From positions 1 through 64,000 of the forward strand of contig JAJCXZ010000060.1 in assembly GCA_029263175.1 (NCBI GenBank): DNA of 64,000 nucleotides, written 5' to 3'. Positions 35,577-43,191 of the stretch are shown piece by piece. The number at the start of each line of letters is the position of its first letter. Position 1 is the stretch's first letter. Position numbers and translations under genes: made by a program. The DNA comes from Acidimicrobiales bacterium (GTDB lineage: Bacteria > Actinomycetota > Acidimicrobiia > Acidimicrobiales > Aldehydirespiratoraceae). The notes under the pieces are model-generated. The model made no database searches. It had not been told where the DNA came from and saw only the letters and a program-made list of their open reading frames with translations.

Positions 35577-36497
35577 ATGTTCGCCATCGCGCTGAGTGTC
35601 GGGGCATGTCTCCGCGCGGGAACCCGTGCCGACGTGGCCTGGCTCGTCGATCGACCCGACGGCCAACGGTTCGATCCGGCCGAGGCGGTCGCGATCACGC
35701 CCGGGGGTGGACGAATCGGGCAACTGGTCTCGGGTGCCCTCGACGGCCAGCTCATCGAGTTGGCCGGCGTTGGGGGTGCGCAAGGCAGACTTCGTCGACT
35801 CGACATCGGCCCCGCCGATGCTGCCGTTTCCGGCGTTGCGACGGCCTCCGGTCTTGCCTGCATCCTGGTACCAGCGACGGAGCTGCCCAGCGGCTTGTGG
35901 GACAACCTCCTGGGCCGCGAGCCCGTCTGCTTGATCAGCGAACTCGAGGGCGACACCATCGTTGCGACGTCGCTTTTCACATCGACATCGATCGCTGAGG
36001 CCAATGACCGGGCGCAACAGCTTTTTGCCAAGGGATCGAGCGCGGTAGAAGTCACCGAGCACACGGTCACCACCGTGCTCTGGCCCAGGTCAACACTCTT
36101 GATCGTGGGGGGCGGCGAGGTCGCCGAATCGCTCGAGAAGATCTCCCAGTTGCTCGGTTGGAACGCTGTGGTCACGCGAAACGCGGGAGAGGCCACCGGG
36201 CTCATCGCCGGGTTCGCCGCGCTCGACAGCGTGGTGGCGCTGGGGCACGATCTCGAGCTCACCGGCAGAGCCTTGGCCGCTGCCCTGGCGGGCGACGCCG
36301 GTTACATCGGCGCTGTCGGACCCAGGCACTTACACGAGAGTCGAGCCGACTGGCTGGCGTACAACGGAACAACCGACCTGAGTCGGCTTCGCGGGCCGGC
36401 GGGGCTCGATATCGGGGCCCGGTCCCCGCAAGAGATCGCGCTCTCGATCGCGGCCGAGATCGTGGCAACGCAGACCGCTGCAGAGGCCACGGCCTGA
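35577..36497 (+). CDS. XdhC/CoxI-family molybdenum cofactor insertion protein
   Basis: A 306-aa protein. The N-terminal part carries ITPGGGRIGQLVSGALDG, and the C-terminal Rossmann domain starts TLLIVGGGEVAESL and ends with YIGAVGPRHLH and GLDIGARSPQEIALSIAAEI, the XdhC hallmark. These proteins hold the finished cofactor and insert it into molybdenum hydroxylases. It lies in an operon with the MocA-like transferase and CoxD/CoxE. A second, diverged XdhC is at 43188. Confidence 0.87.
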   Translation: MFAIALSVGACLRAGTRADVAWLVDRPDGQRFDPAEAVAITPGGGRIGQLVSGALDGQLIELAGVGGAQGRLRRLDIGPADAAVSGVATASGLACILVPATELPSGLWDNLLGREPVCLISELEGDTIVATSLFTSTSIAEANDRAQQLFAKGSSAVEVTEHTVTTVLWPRSTLLIVGGGEVAESLEKISQLLGWNAVVTRNAGEATGLIAGFAALDSVVALGHDLELTGRALAAALAGDAGYIGAVGPRHLHESRADWLAYNGTTDLSRLRGPAGLDIGARSPQEIALSIAAEIVATQTAAEATA

Positions 36498-36574
36498 CCA
36501 GACCGGAACTCGCCCCGCCCGGACCGATAGAATGATCTTCCGCAGCGCTCTAGGCCCGATGAGGGAGTTCAGCA

Positions 36575-36838
36575 ATGACCCAAGGACTCGAAGAACCCGA
36601 CGATCTGGTGCGATCGGTGTGGACAACCGACGAGGTTGTCGGCGCAGAAACGTTCGATGAGGACTGCAGCCCGACTCGCGTTTGTCGCAACGCTCGTGAG
36701 TTCAGCTTCGACGGCATCGCCGCGGAGGGGAGCGACCTTCAGAGTGCGTGGCGCGACACCCTCGCCCGAGAGGGCAAGCTCAGGCCATCATCTGACTCCA
36801 TTCGCGACCTGGTCCTCGGCCAGCCCGCGTCCGACTGA
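36575..36838 (+). CDS. small hypothetical protein of the CO dehydrogenase maturation operon
   Basis: An 87-aa acidic, soluble protein from ATG 36575, with GAGGGAG ahead of it. No transmembrane helix or Cys pair motif; two Cys lie in DEDCSPTRVCRN. The C-terminal half reads like an ordered helical segment (LQSAWRDTLAREGKLRPS). I do not recognise it. Its place between xdhC and coxD, on the same strand, suggests a part in enzyme maturation or regulation. Confidence 0.7.
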   Translation: MTQGLEEPDDLVRSVWTTDEVVGAETFDEDCSPTRVCRNAREFSFDGIAAEGSDLQSAWRDTLAREGKLRPSSDSIRDLVLGQPASD

Positions 36839-36858
36839 TCGCCGCGAAGCAACCCATC

Positions 36859-37746
36859 GTGGGCGACGCAAGCCGGCCCCCGCACGGCGTCGCCGAACTC
36901 TCTGAGCTCCTCCTCGACCGCGCGTACCTGGCCGATCGCGGTCTCGCGACCGCTCTTCTCATCGCCCTCGAACTCGGGCGACCCCTGCTCCTGGAGGGCG
37001 AAGTCGGCGTCGGCAAGACCGAACTTGCCAAGGTGCTCTCGGCAGTCTTCGGCCGCCGACTGATCCGACTTCAGTGCTATGAAGGAATCGACACCAACCA
37101 GGCGCTCTACGAGTGGGACTACGCCCGTCAGATGTTGCAGATCCGGGCCCTGTCGGAGCGGCAGGTCCAGGATGAGTCCGCGGTGGGCCGCCTCTTCAGC
37201 TCCGATTTCCTCCTTGAGCGCCCCCTCCTCGAGGCAGTGCGAGCGGGCGATCAATGCGTGCTCCTGATCGATGAGATCGATCGCGCCGACGACGAGTTCG
37301 AGGCGTTCCTGCTTGAGGTCCTTTCCGACTTCCAGATCACCATCCCCGAGATTGGCACGGTCACCGCAGACTCCCCGCCGCTCGTCATCCTCACATCGAA
37401 TCGCACGCGCGAACTGCACGACGCGCTGAAGCGACGCTGCCTCTATCACTGGATCGGCTATCCGAGTGTCGAGCAGGAGGTGGCGATCATCGCGCTCCGC
37501 GCGCCCGACGTACCCGAAGCGTTGGCTCGAAAGGTGGTGGCCGCGGTCAACCGCCTCCGGGGGATGGAGTTGTCGAAGCCTCCCGGTGTGGCGGAGACTC
37601 TCGATTGGGTCGCCGCGCTCGGTGTGATCGACGCCGGCGAACTCGATGCGGAGAGCGCCGCCGACACACTCGGTTCGGTGATCAAGGACCGCGACGACCT
37701 GCTTGAGGTCTCGGGCGTTCTGGCGGCGATCGTCGCTGATGACTGA
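36859..37746 (+). CDS. coxD: MoxR-type AAA ATPase, CoxD-like
   Basis: A 295-aa AAA+ protein. Walker A is LLLEGEVGVGKTELAK, Walker B is QCVLLIDEIDRADDEF, and sensor 1 lies in VILTSNRTRELHDAL. CoxD acts as a chaperone-like ATPase that helps build the [CuSMoO2] active site of aerobic CO dehydrogenase. Its gene overlaps coxE by 8 bp, the usual MoxR/VWA pairing. The start is GTG 36859, without a strong ribosome site. Confidence 0.88.
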   Translation: MGDASRPPHGVAELSELLLDRAYLADRGLATALLIALELGRPLLLEGEVGVGKTELAKVLSAVFGRRLIRLQCYEGIDTNQALYEWDYARQMLQIRALSERQVQDESAVGRLFSSDFLLERPLLEAVRAGDQCVLLIDEIDRADDEFEAFLLEVLSDFQITIPEIGTVTADSPPLVILTSNRTRELHDALKRRCLYHWIGYPSVEQEVAIIALRAPDVPEALARKVVAAVNRLRGMELSKPPGVAETLDWVAALGVIDAGELDAESAADTLGSVIKDRDDLLEVSGVLAAIVADD

Positions 37747-38872
37747 CGACGTTGGCCTTGTCGAGCGCTTCGTCGAGTTCGGCCATGAACTGCGCGCCGA
37801 GGGCCTCACGATCGGCTCCGGCGACCTCCTCACCTATTGTGCGGCGATCGCAGTGCTCAACCCCGGCGACCTGCAGGACGTCTACTGGGGCGGCCGCACA
37901 ACACTGGTCACCCGCCGCGATCAGATTCCCGTCTACAACCGGGTCTTTCGCCGATTTTTCCTCGGCCATTCCGACACCACCGCCGATGCTGATCCCGAAG
38001 TCGCCGAGGCAGCAGTCGGCACCAGGGCGGTGCTGGAGATTCCGGACTCCGAACCGGGTGACGCCAACGCCGACGACGAGGACGAGACGACGCTGGGGTT
38101 CATGGCTTCCAACGCCGAGATCTGGCGAAACAAGTCCTTCGCAGCATGCACCGCCGAGGAACTCACCGAGCTCCGCCGGATCATGGCGCAGGTCCGTCTC
38201 ACTCCACCGCGCCGACGGAGCCGCCGCCGCCGCCCGAGCACGACAACCGGCCAGCCCGACATGCGGCGAATGGCGCAGCAGGCGATGCGCACAAAGAGTG
38301 ACTCACCCGTCCTGTTGCGATCGAGCAGAAAGATGCGTCCCCGTCCTTTGGTCTTCCTGTTGGATGTGTCGGGTTCGATGTCGGACTATTCGCGCAATCT
38401 CCTGCAGTTCGCGTACTCGACCAAACGCGCCGCCGGACGCGTGGAGGTCTTCTGCTTCGGCACCCGCCTCACGCGAATCACGCGTGAGCTCGACCGTCGC
38501 CGTCCCGACGAAGCCATGAAGCTCGCAGCCACGCGAGTCACGGACTGGGACGGCGGCACCCGAATCGGCAGCGCACTCGATGAGTTCATACGGCGGTTTG
38601 GGCGCCGGGGGATGAGCCGAGGGTCGATCGTGGTCATCTGTTCGGATGGGCTCGATCGCGGCGACCCGGCGACACTCAACCACGCGATGGAACGGCTCGC
38701 GCGCCTCTGCCATCGCATCGTCTGGATGAACCCACACAAAGGCAACGATCTCGACTATCGCCCCAACACCCTCGGCATGATGGTGGCAGCGCCGTTTGTC
38801 GACTCGATCGTCTCGGGTCACAATCTCCAGAGCCTCGGCGAGTTCGCCGAAAGCCTTCCCGAGTGGCGATAG
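37739..38872 (+). CDS. coxE: VWA-domain protein, CoxE-like
   Basis: A 377-aa protein from ATG 37739, starting inside coxD. The N-terminal 170 residues are helical, followed by an arginine-rich stretch (about 160-175). The VWA domain starts PLVFLLDVSGSMSDYS, whose DxSxS forms the MIDAS metal site, with the third ligands in GGTRIG and ICSDGLDRGD. It works with CoxD in active-site maturation. Overlap with coxD means translational coupling. Confidence 0.88.
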   Translation: MTDDVGLVERFVEFGHELRAEGLTIGSGDLLTYCAAIAVLNPGDLQDVYWGGRTTLVTRRDQIPVYNRVFRRFFLGHSDTTADADPEVAEAAVGTRAVLEIPDSEPGDANADDEDETTLGFMASNAEIWRNKSFAACTAEELTELRRIMAQVRLTPPRRRSRRRRPSTTTGQPDMRRMAQQAMRTKSDSPVLLRSSRKMRPRPLVFLLDVSGSMSDYSRNLLQFAYSTKRAAGRVEVFCFGTRLTRITRELDRRRPDEAMKLAATRVTDWDGGTRIGSALDEFIRRFGRRGMSRGSIVVICSDGLDRGDPATLNHAMERLARLCHRIVWMNPHKGNDLDYRPNTLGMMVAAPFVDSIVSGHNLQSLGEFAESLPEWR

Positions 38873-38880
38873 GTGATTCT

Positions 38881-39165
38881 GTGAAGTGGAGCGTCTCGAT
38901 CCAGGCCGAGGGCGACCGAATCCTCGAGATTCAGGAGATCGTCGCGCTCGCAGATGCCGTGGCCACGATGGATGGAATTGCGTCGGGGATCGGCACCATG
39001 ACCTACGGCGCCCAAATCGTGATCGAAGCCGAGTCATCCGATGATGCGGCGAACCTCGCAGTGCCGTTGTTCATCGCCGCAGCCGCAGACGCCAAACTCC
39101 CCGACTGGCCCGTGGTTCGGGCTGAAGTCATTGGCTTCGAAGACGAGTTCGAGTACGACGAGTGA
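38881..39165 (+). CDS. small hypothetical protein of the CO dehydrogenase maturation operon
   Basis: A 94-aa protein. GTG 38881 (VKWSVSIQAEGD) has AGGTGA at good spacing, better than the GTG at 38863, which would overlap coxE. Predicted alternating strands and helices (SVSIQAEGDRILEI, YGAQIVIEAESSDDAA) look like a ferredoxin-like/ACT-sized sensor fold. No Cys. Unrecognised. It is coupled by GTGA overlap to the GIY-YIG-like gene after it. Confidence 0.72.
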   Translation: MKWSVSIQAEGDRILEIQEIVALADAVATMDGIASGIGTMTYGAQIVIEAESSDDAANLAVPLFIAAAADAKLPDWPVVRAEVIGFEDEFEYDE

Positions 39166-39602
39166 TCCGCCTCGGTTCGCTTGCCGGGTACCCCTTCGAG
39201 GGCCCGCGCGTGCTCGCAGGCTGGACCCCGCCGGCGGTCGCCGCCGTCTACGCGATCATGTACCGACCGCAGCCGGAGAAGACCGCTCCTGAGTACGCCG
39301 TGATCTATGTCGATCACTCCGACGACCTCTCGCTCGAGCGGCTCCCGTTCAAACATCCGCGAGCGGCCTGCTGGACCCGACGCGCCGGCGATCGATTCAA
39401 TCTCCGCGTGTGCACCTACGAGGTGCCGGGCGGCATGCGCTCTCACCGCGAGCAGATCGCCCACGAGCTCATCGCGGTCTACAAACCGGGCTGCAACCTG
39501 GAGCAGTTCGACCACGCGTGGAACGATGAATGGATCGGCGCCTACGAGGCACCGACCACCGGGCCGCTCACCACGAATCGAGACCCCTCAGGCGGCAGCT
39601 AA
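39162..39602 (+). CDS. GIY-YIG-like protein at end of CO dehydrogenase maturation operon
   Basis: A 146-aa protein from GTG 39162. The layout VYAIMYRPQ...YAVIYVDHSDDLS, then a Trp/Arg region, then EQIAHELIAVYKPGCN resembles the GIY-YIG nuclease fold: two tyrosine strands, and a Glu on a helix ending in a P-x-CN turn. The usual GIY is changed to VYAI, so activity is uncertain. It overlaps the gene ahead by 4 bp and the convergent 527-aa membrane protein gene by 15 bp. Assignment is by eye only. Confidence 0.6.
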   Translation: MIRLGSLAGYPFEGPRVLAGWTPPAVAAVYAIMYRPQPEKTAPEYAVIYVDHSDDLSLERLPFKHPRAACWTRRAGDRFNLRVCTYEVPGGMRSHREQIAHELIAVYKPGCNLEQFDHAWNDEWIGAYEAPTTGPLTTNRDPSGGS

Positions 39603-41171
39603 TTCTCGGCCGGGGGCCGGGCTCGGCGCGCTGACGCGCGCCAATGTGACCATCGCACCGCCGTAGATGATCACCAGAATCCCGACCAACAGGAGGAGCG
39701 GCGGAAATACATCGACGGGCGGAGCAGTCGTGTCGAGGGTGCGATAGTCATCGGTTACCGCCCGCACTGCCGGCACCACTTCGTCGGCGAAGTAGTCGAC
39801 GACTTCGGGCACTGACCGAACCGGAGTGCCATCGAATCCCGTCAGGTCTTCGGTGCCCGGGACCGCTCGGAAACCATCGGTGACAACGATGAGATTGGTG
39901 ATGGCCTGGGCCAAACGAGGCGTGTTCTCGGCAATCGCGGCCAGAACCGCATCGCCGTCAGCCAGCGCGGAGTTGTCGGCGACGAAGGTCAGCAACCCGG
40001 GGATTTCTGCACTGACTGCGTCGAGCGGCAGCGCCAAGAGGAGATTCAGGGTGTGCGGGAAGTTGGCGGCCAGCGCAGCCACCACTTCGTCGGGGGTGAG
40101 GCCGGTTGCTCCCGCGACGAGCTCCACCAGGGCGCCCACTTCTGCGGCGGCTCCACCCTGCGCGTCGGCGATGGGGTCGGCCATGTCGCCGATGTTGCTG
40201 ACAATGGCGACACCCGCCTCCATGCCGGCGACGCGTTCCTCGACGAACGCCGGACGTAGGTCGTCGATGACTTGTTGCCCGCCATCGAGCCGAGGGAAGA
40301 GTCCGACGGCCAGCACACCGATACTGACAAGAGCGCCGACAACGATCACCACCGACCATCCGAGGGTGTGGACGCCGCGACTGTAGGCATCGGTTCGGGT
40401 GACCGCGAGCATCAGGAGCCCAAAGACCACAACGACGATCCCGATGACGGTCAGGATCGTCGAAATGAAGCCGACCTCCGGCCACGGCTCGTCGAGATCG
40501 CGGAAATCAGGCGCCACATTCTCGACCGCGGTCACCACGTCGGATTCGAAAAGGTCACGTAGCTCAGGCACCGAGTCGACCGTCGTGACGCCGTCGAATC
40601 TCGTCACACCCTCGGTCCCCTCGACATCTCGCCAGTTGGCAGTCACGGGAAGCAGGTTGGTCACGGCCTGGGCGATTTGTGGAGTAGTCGCGGCAATGGC
40701 AGCCAACACCGCGTCCGCGTCGGCCAGTTCTGAGTTGTCAGCCACAAAGGTCAACAAGCCAGGAACCTCCGCGCTGACGTCTTCGAGCGGCAGCGTGAGG
40801 AGCAGATGATAGGTGTGCGGGAAGTTGGCTTCGAGCGCGGCGAGAACGTCAGCGGCAGGCAGGCCCGTTGCGCCCGCAACCAGGTCAACCAGCGAGCCGA
40901 CCTCTCCGGCCGCTCCACCCTCGGCATCGACAATCGGGTCGAGCATGTCGGACACGTTGCCGATCATCGTGATCGCAGGCCGGTCGCCCGCTACCCGTTC
41001 CTCGGTGAACGCCGGTCGGGCGCCGTCGAGCACGGCTTGGCCGGCGTCGAGGCGGCCCGAGAGTTCGAGTCCCCACACGATCAGCAACACCACCGCGCCG
41101 GCGACGACCACCACCAGCCAGGCGAGTGAGTTGGCGTTTCGCACCGCCGGTGAGGACCGACCGCCACTCAT
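39588..41171 (-). CDS. 527-aa membrane protein made of two homologous halves, cox-linked
   Basis: Four transmembrane helices at about 15-36, 230-252, 268-290 and 485-508 border two extracytoplasmic domains. The domains are clear duplicates: ARPAFTEERVAG/LRPAFVEERVAG, DLVAGATGLPAADVLAAL/ELVAGATGLTPDEVVAAL, NFPHTYHLLLTLPL/NFPHTLNLLLALPL and VPGLLTFVADNSELAD/IPGLLTFVADNSALAD. No heme, Cys or metal motif. It is the last gene of the coxG-linked string, overlapping the gene before it by 4 bp. I do not recognise the family. Confidence 0.8.
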   Translation of the reverse strand: MSGGRSSPAVRNANSLAWLVVVVAGAVVLLIVWGLELSGRLDAGQAVLDGARPAFTEERVAGDRPAITMIGNVSDMLDPIVDAEGGAAGEVGSLVDLVAGATGLPAADVLAALEANFPHTYHLLLTLPLEDVSAEVPGLLTFVADNSELADADAVLAAIAATTPQIAQAVTNLLPVTANWRDVEGTEGVTRFDGVTTVDSVPELRDLFESDVVTAVENVAPDFRDLDEPWPEVGFISTILTVIGIVVVVFGLLMLAVTRTDAYSRGVHTLGWSVVIVVGALVSIGVLAVGLFPRLDGGQQVIDDLRPAFVEERVAGMEAGVAIVSNIGDMADPIADAQGGAAAEVGALVELVAGATGLTPDEVVAALAANFPHTLNLLLALPLDAVSAEIPGLLTFVADNSALADGDAVLAAIAENTPRLAQAITNLIVVTDGFRAVPGTEDLTGFDGTPVRSVPEVVDYFADEVVPAVRAVTDDYRTLDTTAPPVDVFPPLLLLVGILVIIYGGAMVTLARVSAPSPAPGRELAAA

Positions 41172-41536
41172 GACGTGCCGCCCGGCGTATAGCCGACCGC
41201 TTCTGCCAGACGGGTACGGCGCCGTTTCATGGCCGGCGTGGCCGGTGGCCGTTCGGTATCAGGGTCGGGCTCGTAGGTCGCACCAACGATGATCCCCTCG
41301 GCCATGCCATAGAGCAGCGGCAGCGCGCCGGCGATCACCCTGCCGGTGTTGTTGATCCGCTCGACGCCGGATTCGATCGGCTCCGCGTTTCGCTTGATGG
41401 CCCAGACCACTTCTGCGCTGCTTTCCAACTTCGTGGCGATGCGAGTGAGCTGCGACCCGACGATGTAGAGGTAGATGGCGAGCTCGGCGATGAGCAGTGC
41501 GATCGCAAGCACGGTCAGCACGACCAAGAGCGTCAT
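41168..41536 (-). CDS. small single-TM protein of cox-linked membrane array (fifth)
   Basis: A 122-aa protein. One N-terminal transmembrane helix (about 3-27, LLVVLTVLAIALLIAELAIY) is followed by an amphipathic helical region (RIATKLESSAEVVWAIKRNA) and a basic tail. It begins with AAGGTG at good spacing and overlaps its neighbours by 4 bp on both sides. No known domain. It shares layout with the four preceding small proteins. Confidence 0.75.
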   Translation of the reverse strand: MTLLVVLTVLAIALLIAELAIYLYIVGSQLTRIATKLESSAEVVWAIKRNAEPIESGVERINNTGRVIAGALPLLYGMAEGIIVGATYEPDPDTERPPATPAMKRRRTRLAEAVGYTPGGTS

Positions 41537-41823
41537 GATCGCACCTTGTCCAGAACTCGGCCGAGGAAGAGATGGTGCTCCAGGCCTTCAGCCAGCACCC
41601 CGTCAACGCGGTCACCGGTTTCCGCGATCAACGCCGTATCCGAGGTGTTCGCCTCGGCTTGGTCAAGCGTTGCTCCGATGAGGTCGACGCGCTCCTCGAT
41701 CGTCCTCACCAGGATCACCAGGATGGTCAAGAACGCGGCAACGGCAACCAGAACGATCAGTCCCAGTCCAAGCGTGACCCACCAAAGGCTCTCTTGCGTC
41801 GGGGTCAGGGCCAGTAGATTCAT
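41533..41823 (-). CDS. small single-TM protein of cox-linked membrane array (fourth)
   Basis: A 96-aa protein from ATG 41821-41823, with GGAGG six bases upstream. One transmembrane helix (about 15-40, VTLGLGLIVLVAVAAFLTIL), then a helical coiled-coil-like region rich in Glu, Asp and Leu (VRTIEERVDLIGATLDQAEA) and ending in LEHHLFLGRVLDKVRS. No known domain; the two adjacent His are the only unusual residues. Confidence 0.75.
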   Translation of the reverse strand: MNLLALTPTQESLWWVTLGLGLIVLVAVAAFLTILVILVRTIEERVDLIGATLDQAEANTSDTALIAETGDRVDGVLAEGLEHHLFLGRVLDKVRS

Positions 41824-41825
41824 CG

Positions 41826-42086
41826 TCAGCCTCCAAGCCGGCTACGACCGCGAGCGAGCCCAGCGACAATCGCTTCGGCCGCCTCGTTCGTGACATTGAG
41901 TTCGTTCAGTGCTGCGGTGTTGTCGACCGATTTCAGCAGGGATTCGTTGATGGCTGCGGCCTGGGTGGCGATTCGGTGGGCCAGGAGCAAGATCGGCACA
42001 ACCAGGGCCACTACGGCGAACACGACCGCAAGGCCGATGGACCAGCCGATCGTCCAGCCGGCAGTCGATGCGAGAAGGGCAGACAT
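41826..42086 (-). CDS. small single-TM protein of cox-linked membrane array (third)
   Basis: An 86-aa protein. ATG 42086 is chosen over GTG 42092 because AAGGA lies seven bases ahead of it, while it would be too close to the GTG. One transmembrane helix (about 9-34, WTIGWSIGLAVVFAVVALVV), then an amphipathic helix (HRIATQAAAINESLLKSVDN) and a short basic tail. Two bases separate it from the next gene. No known domain. Confidence 0.75.
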   Translation of the reverse strand: MSALLASTAGWTIGWSIGLAVVFAVVALVVPILLLAHRIATQAAAINESLLKSVDNTAALNELNVTNEAAEAIVAGLARGRSRLGG

Positions 42087-42101
42087 ATTCACGTCCTTTG
42101 A

Positions 42102-42329
42102 TCAGACCGTGTCGCAGAACTCGCGGACGGGCCGCAAGCTCTCGTTCACGGACGGGACTACAGATGGGACAGTGCTCGTCTTGTCCGCCACCGCTTCGAC
42201 TCCGCCGAAGACGCTGCCCAATGTTTTCTGGACGGCGAACAAGTGAAGGATCACCCGCGTCAGACCGAGGGCCGCCGTCGCGATGATCAGCCCTGCGATA
42301 ACGACAGTGAACCATGCAGCAGTTTCCAT
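42102..42329 (-). CDS. small single-TM protein of cox-linked membrane array (second)
   Basis: A 75-aa protein. The start has GAGGAGAAG about ten bases ahead. One transmembrane helix (about 5-30, AWFTVVIAGLIIATAALGLT), then a soluble helical tail with several Val-Pro-Ser steps (STVPSVVPSVNESLRPV) and one Cys near the end. No known domain. Nine to fourteen bases separate it from its neighbours. Confidence 0.72.
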   Translation of the reverse strand: METAAWFTVVIAGLIIATAALGLTRVILHLFAVQKTLGSVFGGVEAVADKTSTVPSVVPSVNESLRPVREFCDTV

Positions 42330-42343
42330 GAGTGTTCTTCTCC

Positions 42344-42592
42344 TCAGTCCAGAAGTTTTCCGACAGAGCCGGCGTAGCGAACAGCGCCATCCGCCACCTC
42401 GGCGATCACGCGGTCGGTGGTGGCCAACAGTTCGGGCGTGGTGTCCAACTCACCGACCAAAGCGACGCCACCAGCCAAGATGTCGTCTGCCGCGGCACGA
42501 ATCCGTTCCAGCGCCGCCAGCACCCGGTTCAGGAGCGCGATGAGGATCGGAATCACCGCCACCACGAGAATCACGTTTCCAAGCATCCACAT
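42344..42592 (-). CDS. small single-TM protein of cox-linked membrane array (first)
   Basis: An 82-aa protein that begins 14 bases after coxG with GGAGG ahead of its ATG. One transmembrane helix (about 3-25, MLGNVILVVAVIPILIALLN), then a continuous amphipathic helix (RVLAALERIRAAADDILAGG) and an acidic/hydrophobic tail. It resembles DUF948-sized single-pass proteins in layout only. Position straight after coxG ties the array to CO dehydrogenase. Confidence 0.75.
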   Translation of the reverse strand: MWMLGNVILVVAVIPILIALLNRVLAALERIRAAADDILAGGVALVGELDTTPELLATTDRVIAEVADGAVRYAGSVGKLLD

Positions 42593-42606
42593 AGAGGTCC
42601 TCCGGG

Positions 42607-43191
42607 TCAGCCGGTTGCGGGTCGGTAGGGCAGGAAGAAACGGCGGAACACCCGAGCGAGCGCCATTCTGAGCGCTCGTAGTCCGATGACGAATCCGCTC
42701 GCCGGCTTCACAACCGCGACTTGGCTTGGGTCGAGCCCCGCTCGCACGGCCGTGAGCCTGTTCTGCAAGTTCGTGGCGAAGTCGTCCAGCAGCACCGACG
42801 TGACATCGGCGATCATGCCCCGCCCGTATTGCGCTGCCGCGCCGGAAAGCTGCAGGTCGAGATCGACGGCGACGTTTGTGCCTTTGGCAGTGGCGGCGAG
42901 GCTTGCGTTGAGTTGGAGCGCTGCTTGTCCTCGACCCTTCTTGTCGGCGCCGGCTGCGTCGACAACGATCGTCTTGTCGTCATCGCGACGTTCGAGAATG
43001 TCGGCCGTGCCATCGAATTCGAGCTTGACGGGGCCAAGGGCGATCACGACCGTGCCCTTGTAGCTGTCATCGTCGACCTTGTCGGTCAGCTCTGCGCCGG
43101 GCAGGCACGCCGCCACTTGCGGAATGTCGCCGAAGAACTCCCACACCGCCTCAACGGACTCGGACACCTCGAATTCGTTCTTGATCATCAT
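42607..43191 (-). CDS. coxG: CoxG, SRPBCC-family CO dehydrogenase membrane/quinone partner
   Basis: A 194-aa protein. Residues 1-145 are the CoxG/SRPBCC helix-grip domain (VSESVEAVWEFFGDIPQVAACLPGAEL is typical; LQLSGAAAQYGRGMIADV near its end). The C-terminal tail (GLRALRMALARVFRRFFLPYR) is a basic amphipathic helix suited to membrane anchoring. In mycobacteria CoxG has been reported to tether CO dehydrogenase to the membrane and carry menaquinone. Its ATG overlaps the XdhC-YHS stop as ATGA. Confidence 0.88.
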   Translation of the reverse strand: MMIKNEFEVSESVEAVWEFFGDIPQVAACLPGAELTDKVDDDSYKGTVVIALGPVKLEFDGTADILERRDDDKTIVVDAAGADKKGRGQAALQLNASLAATAKGTNVAVDLDLQLSGAAAQYGRGMIADVTSVLLDDFATNLQNRLTAVRAGLDPSQVAVVKPASGFVIGLRALRMALARVFRRFFLPYRPATG

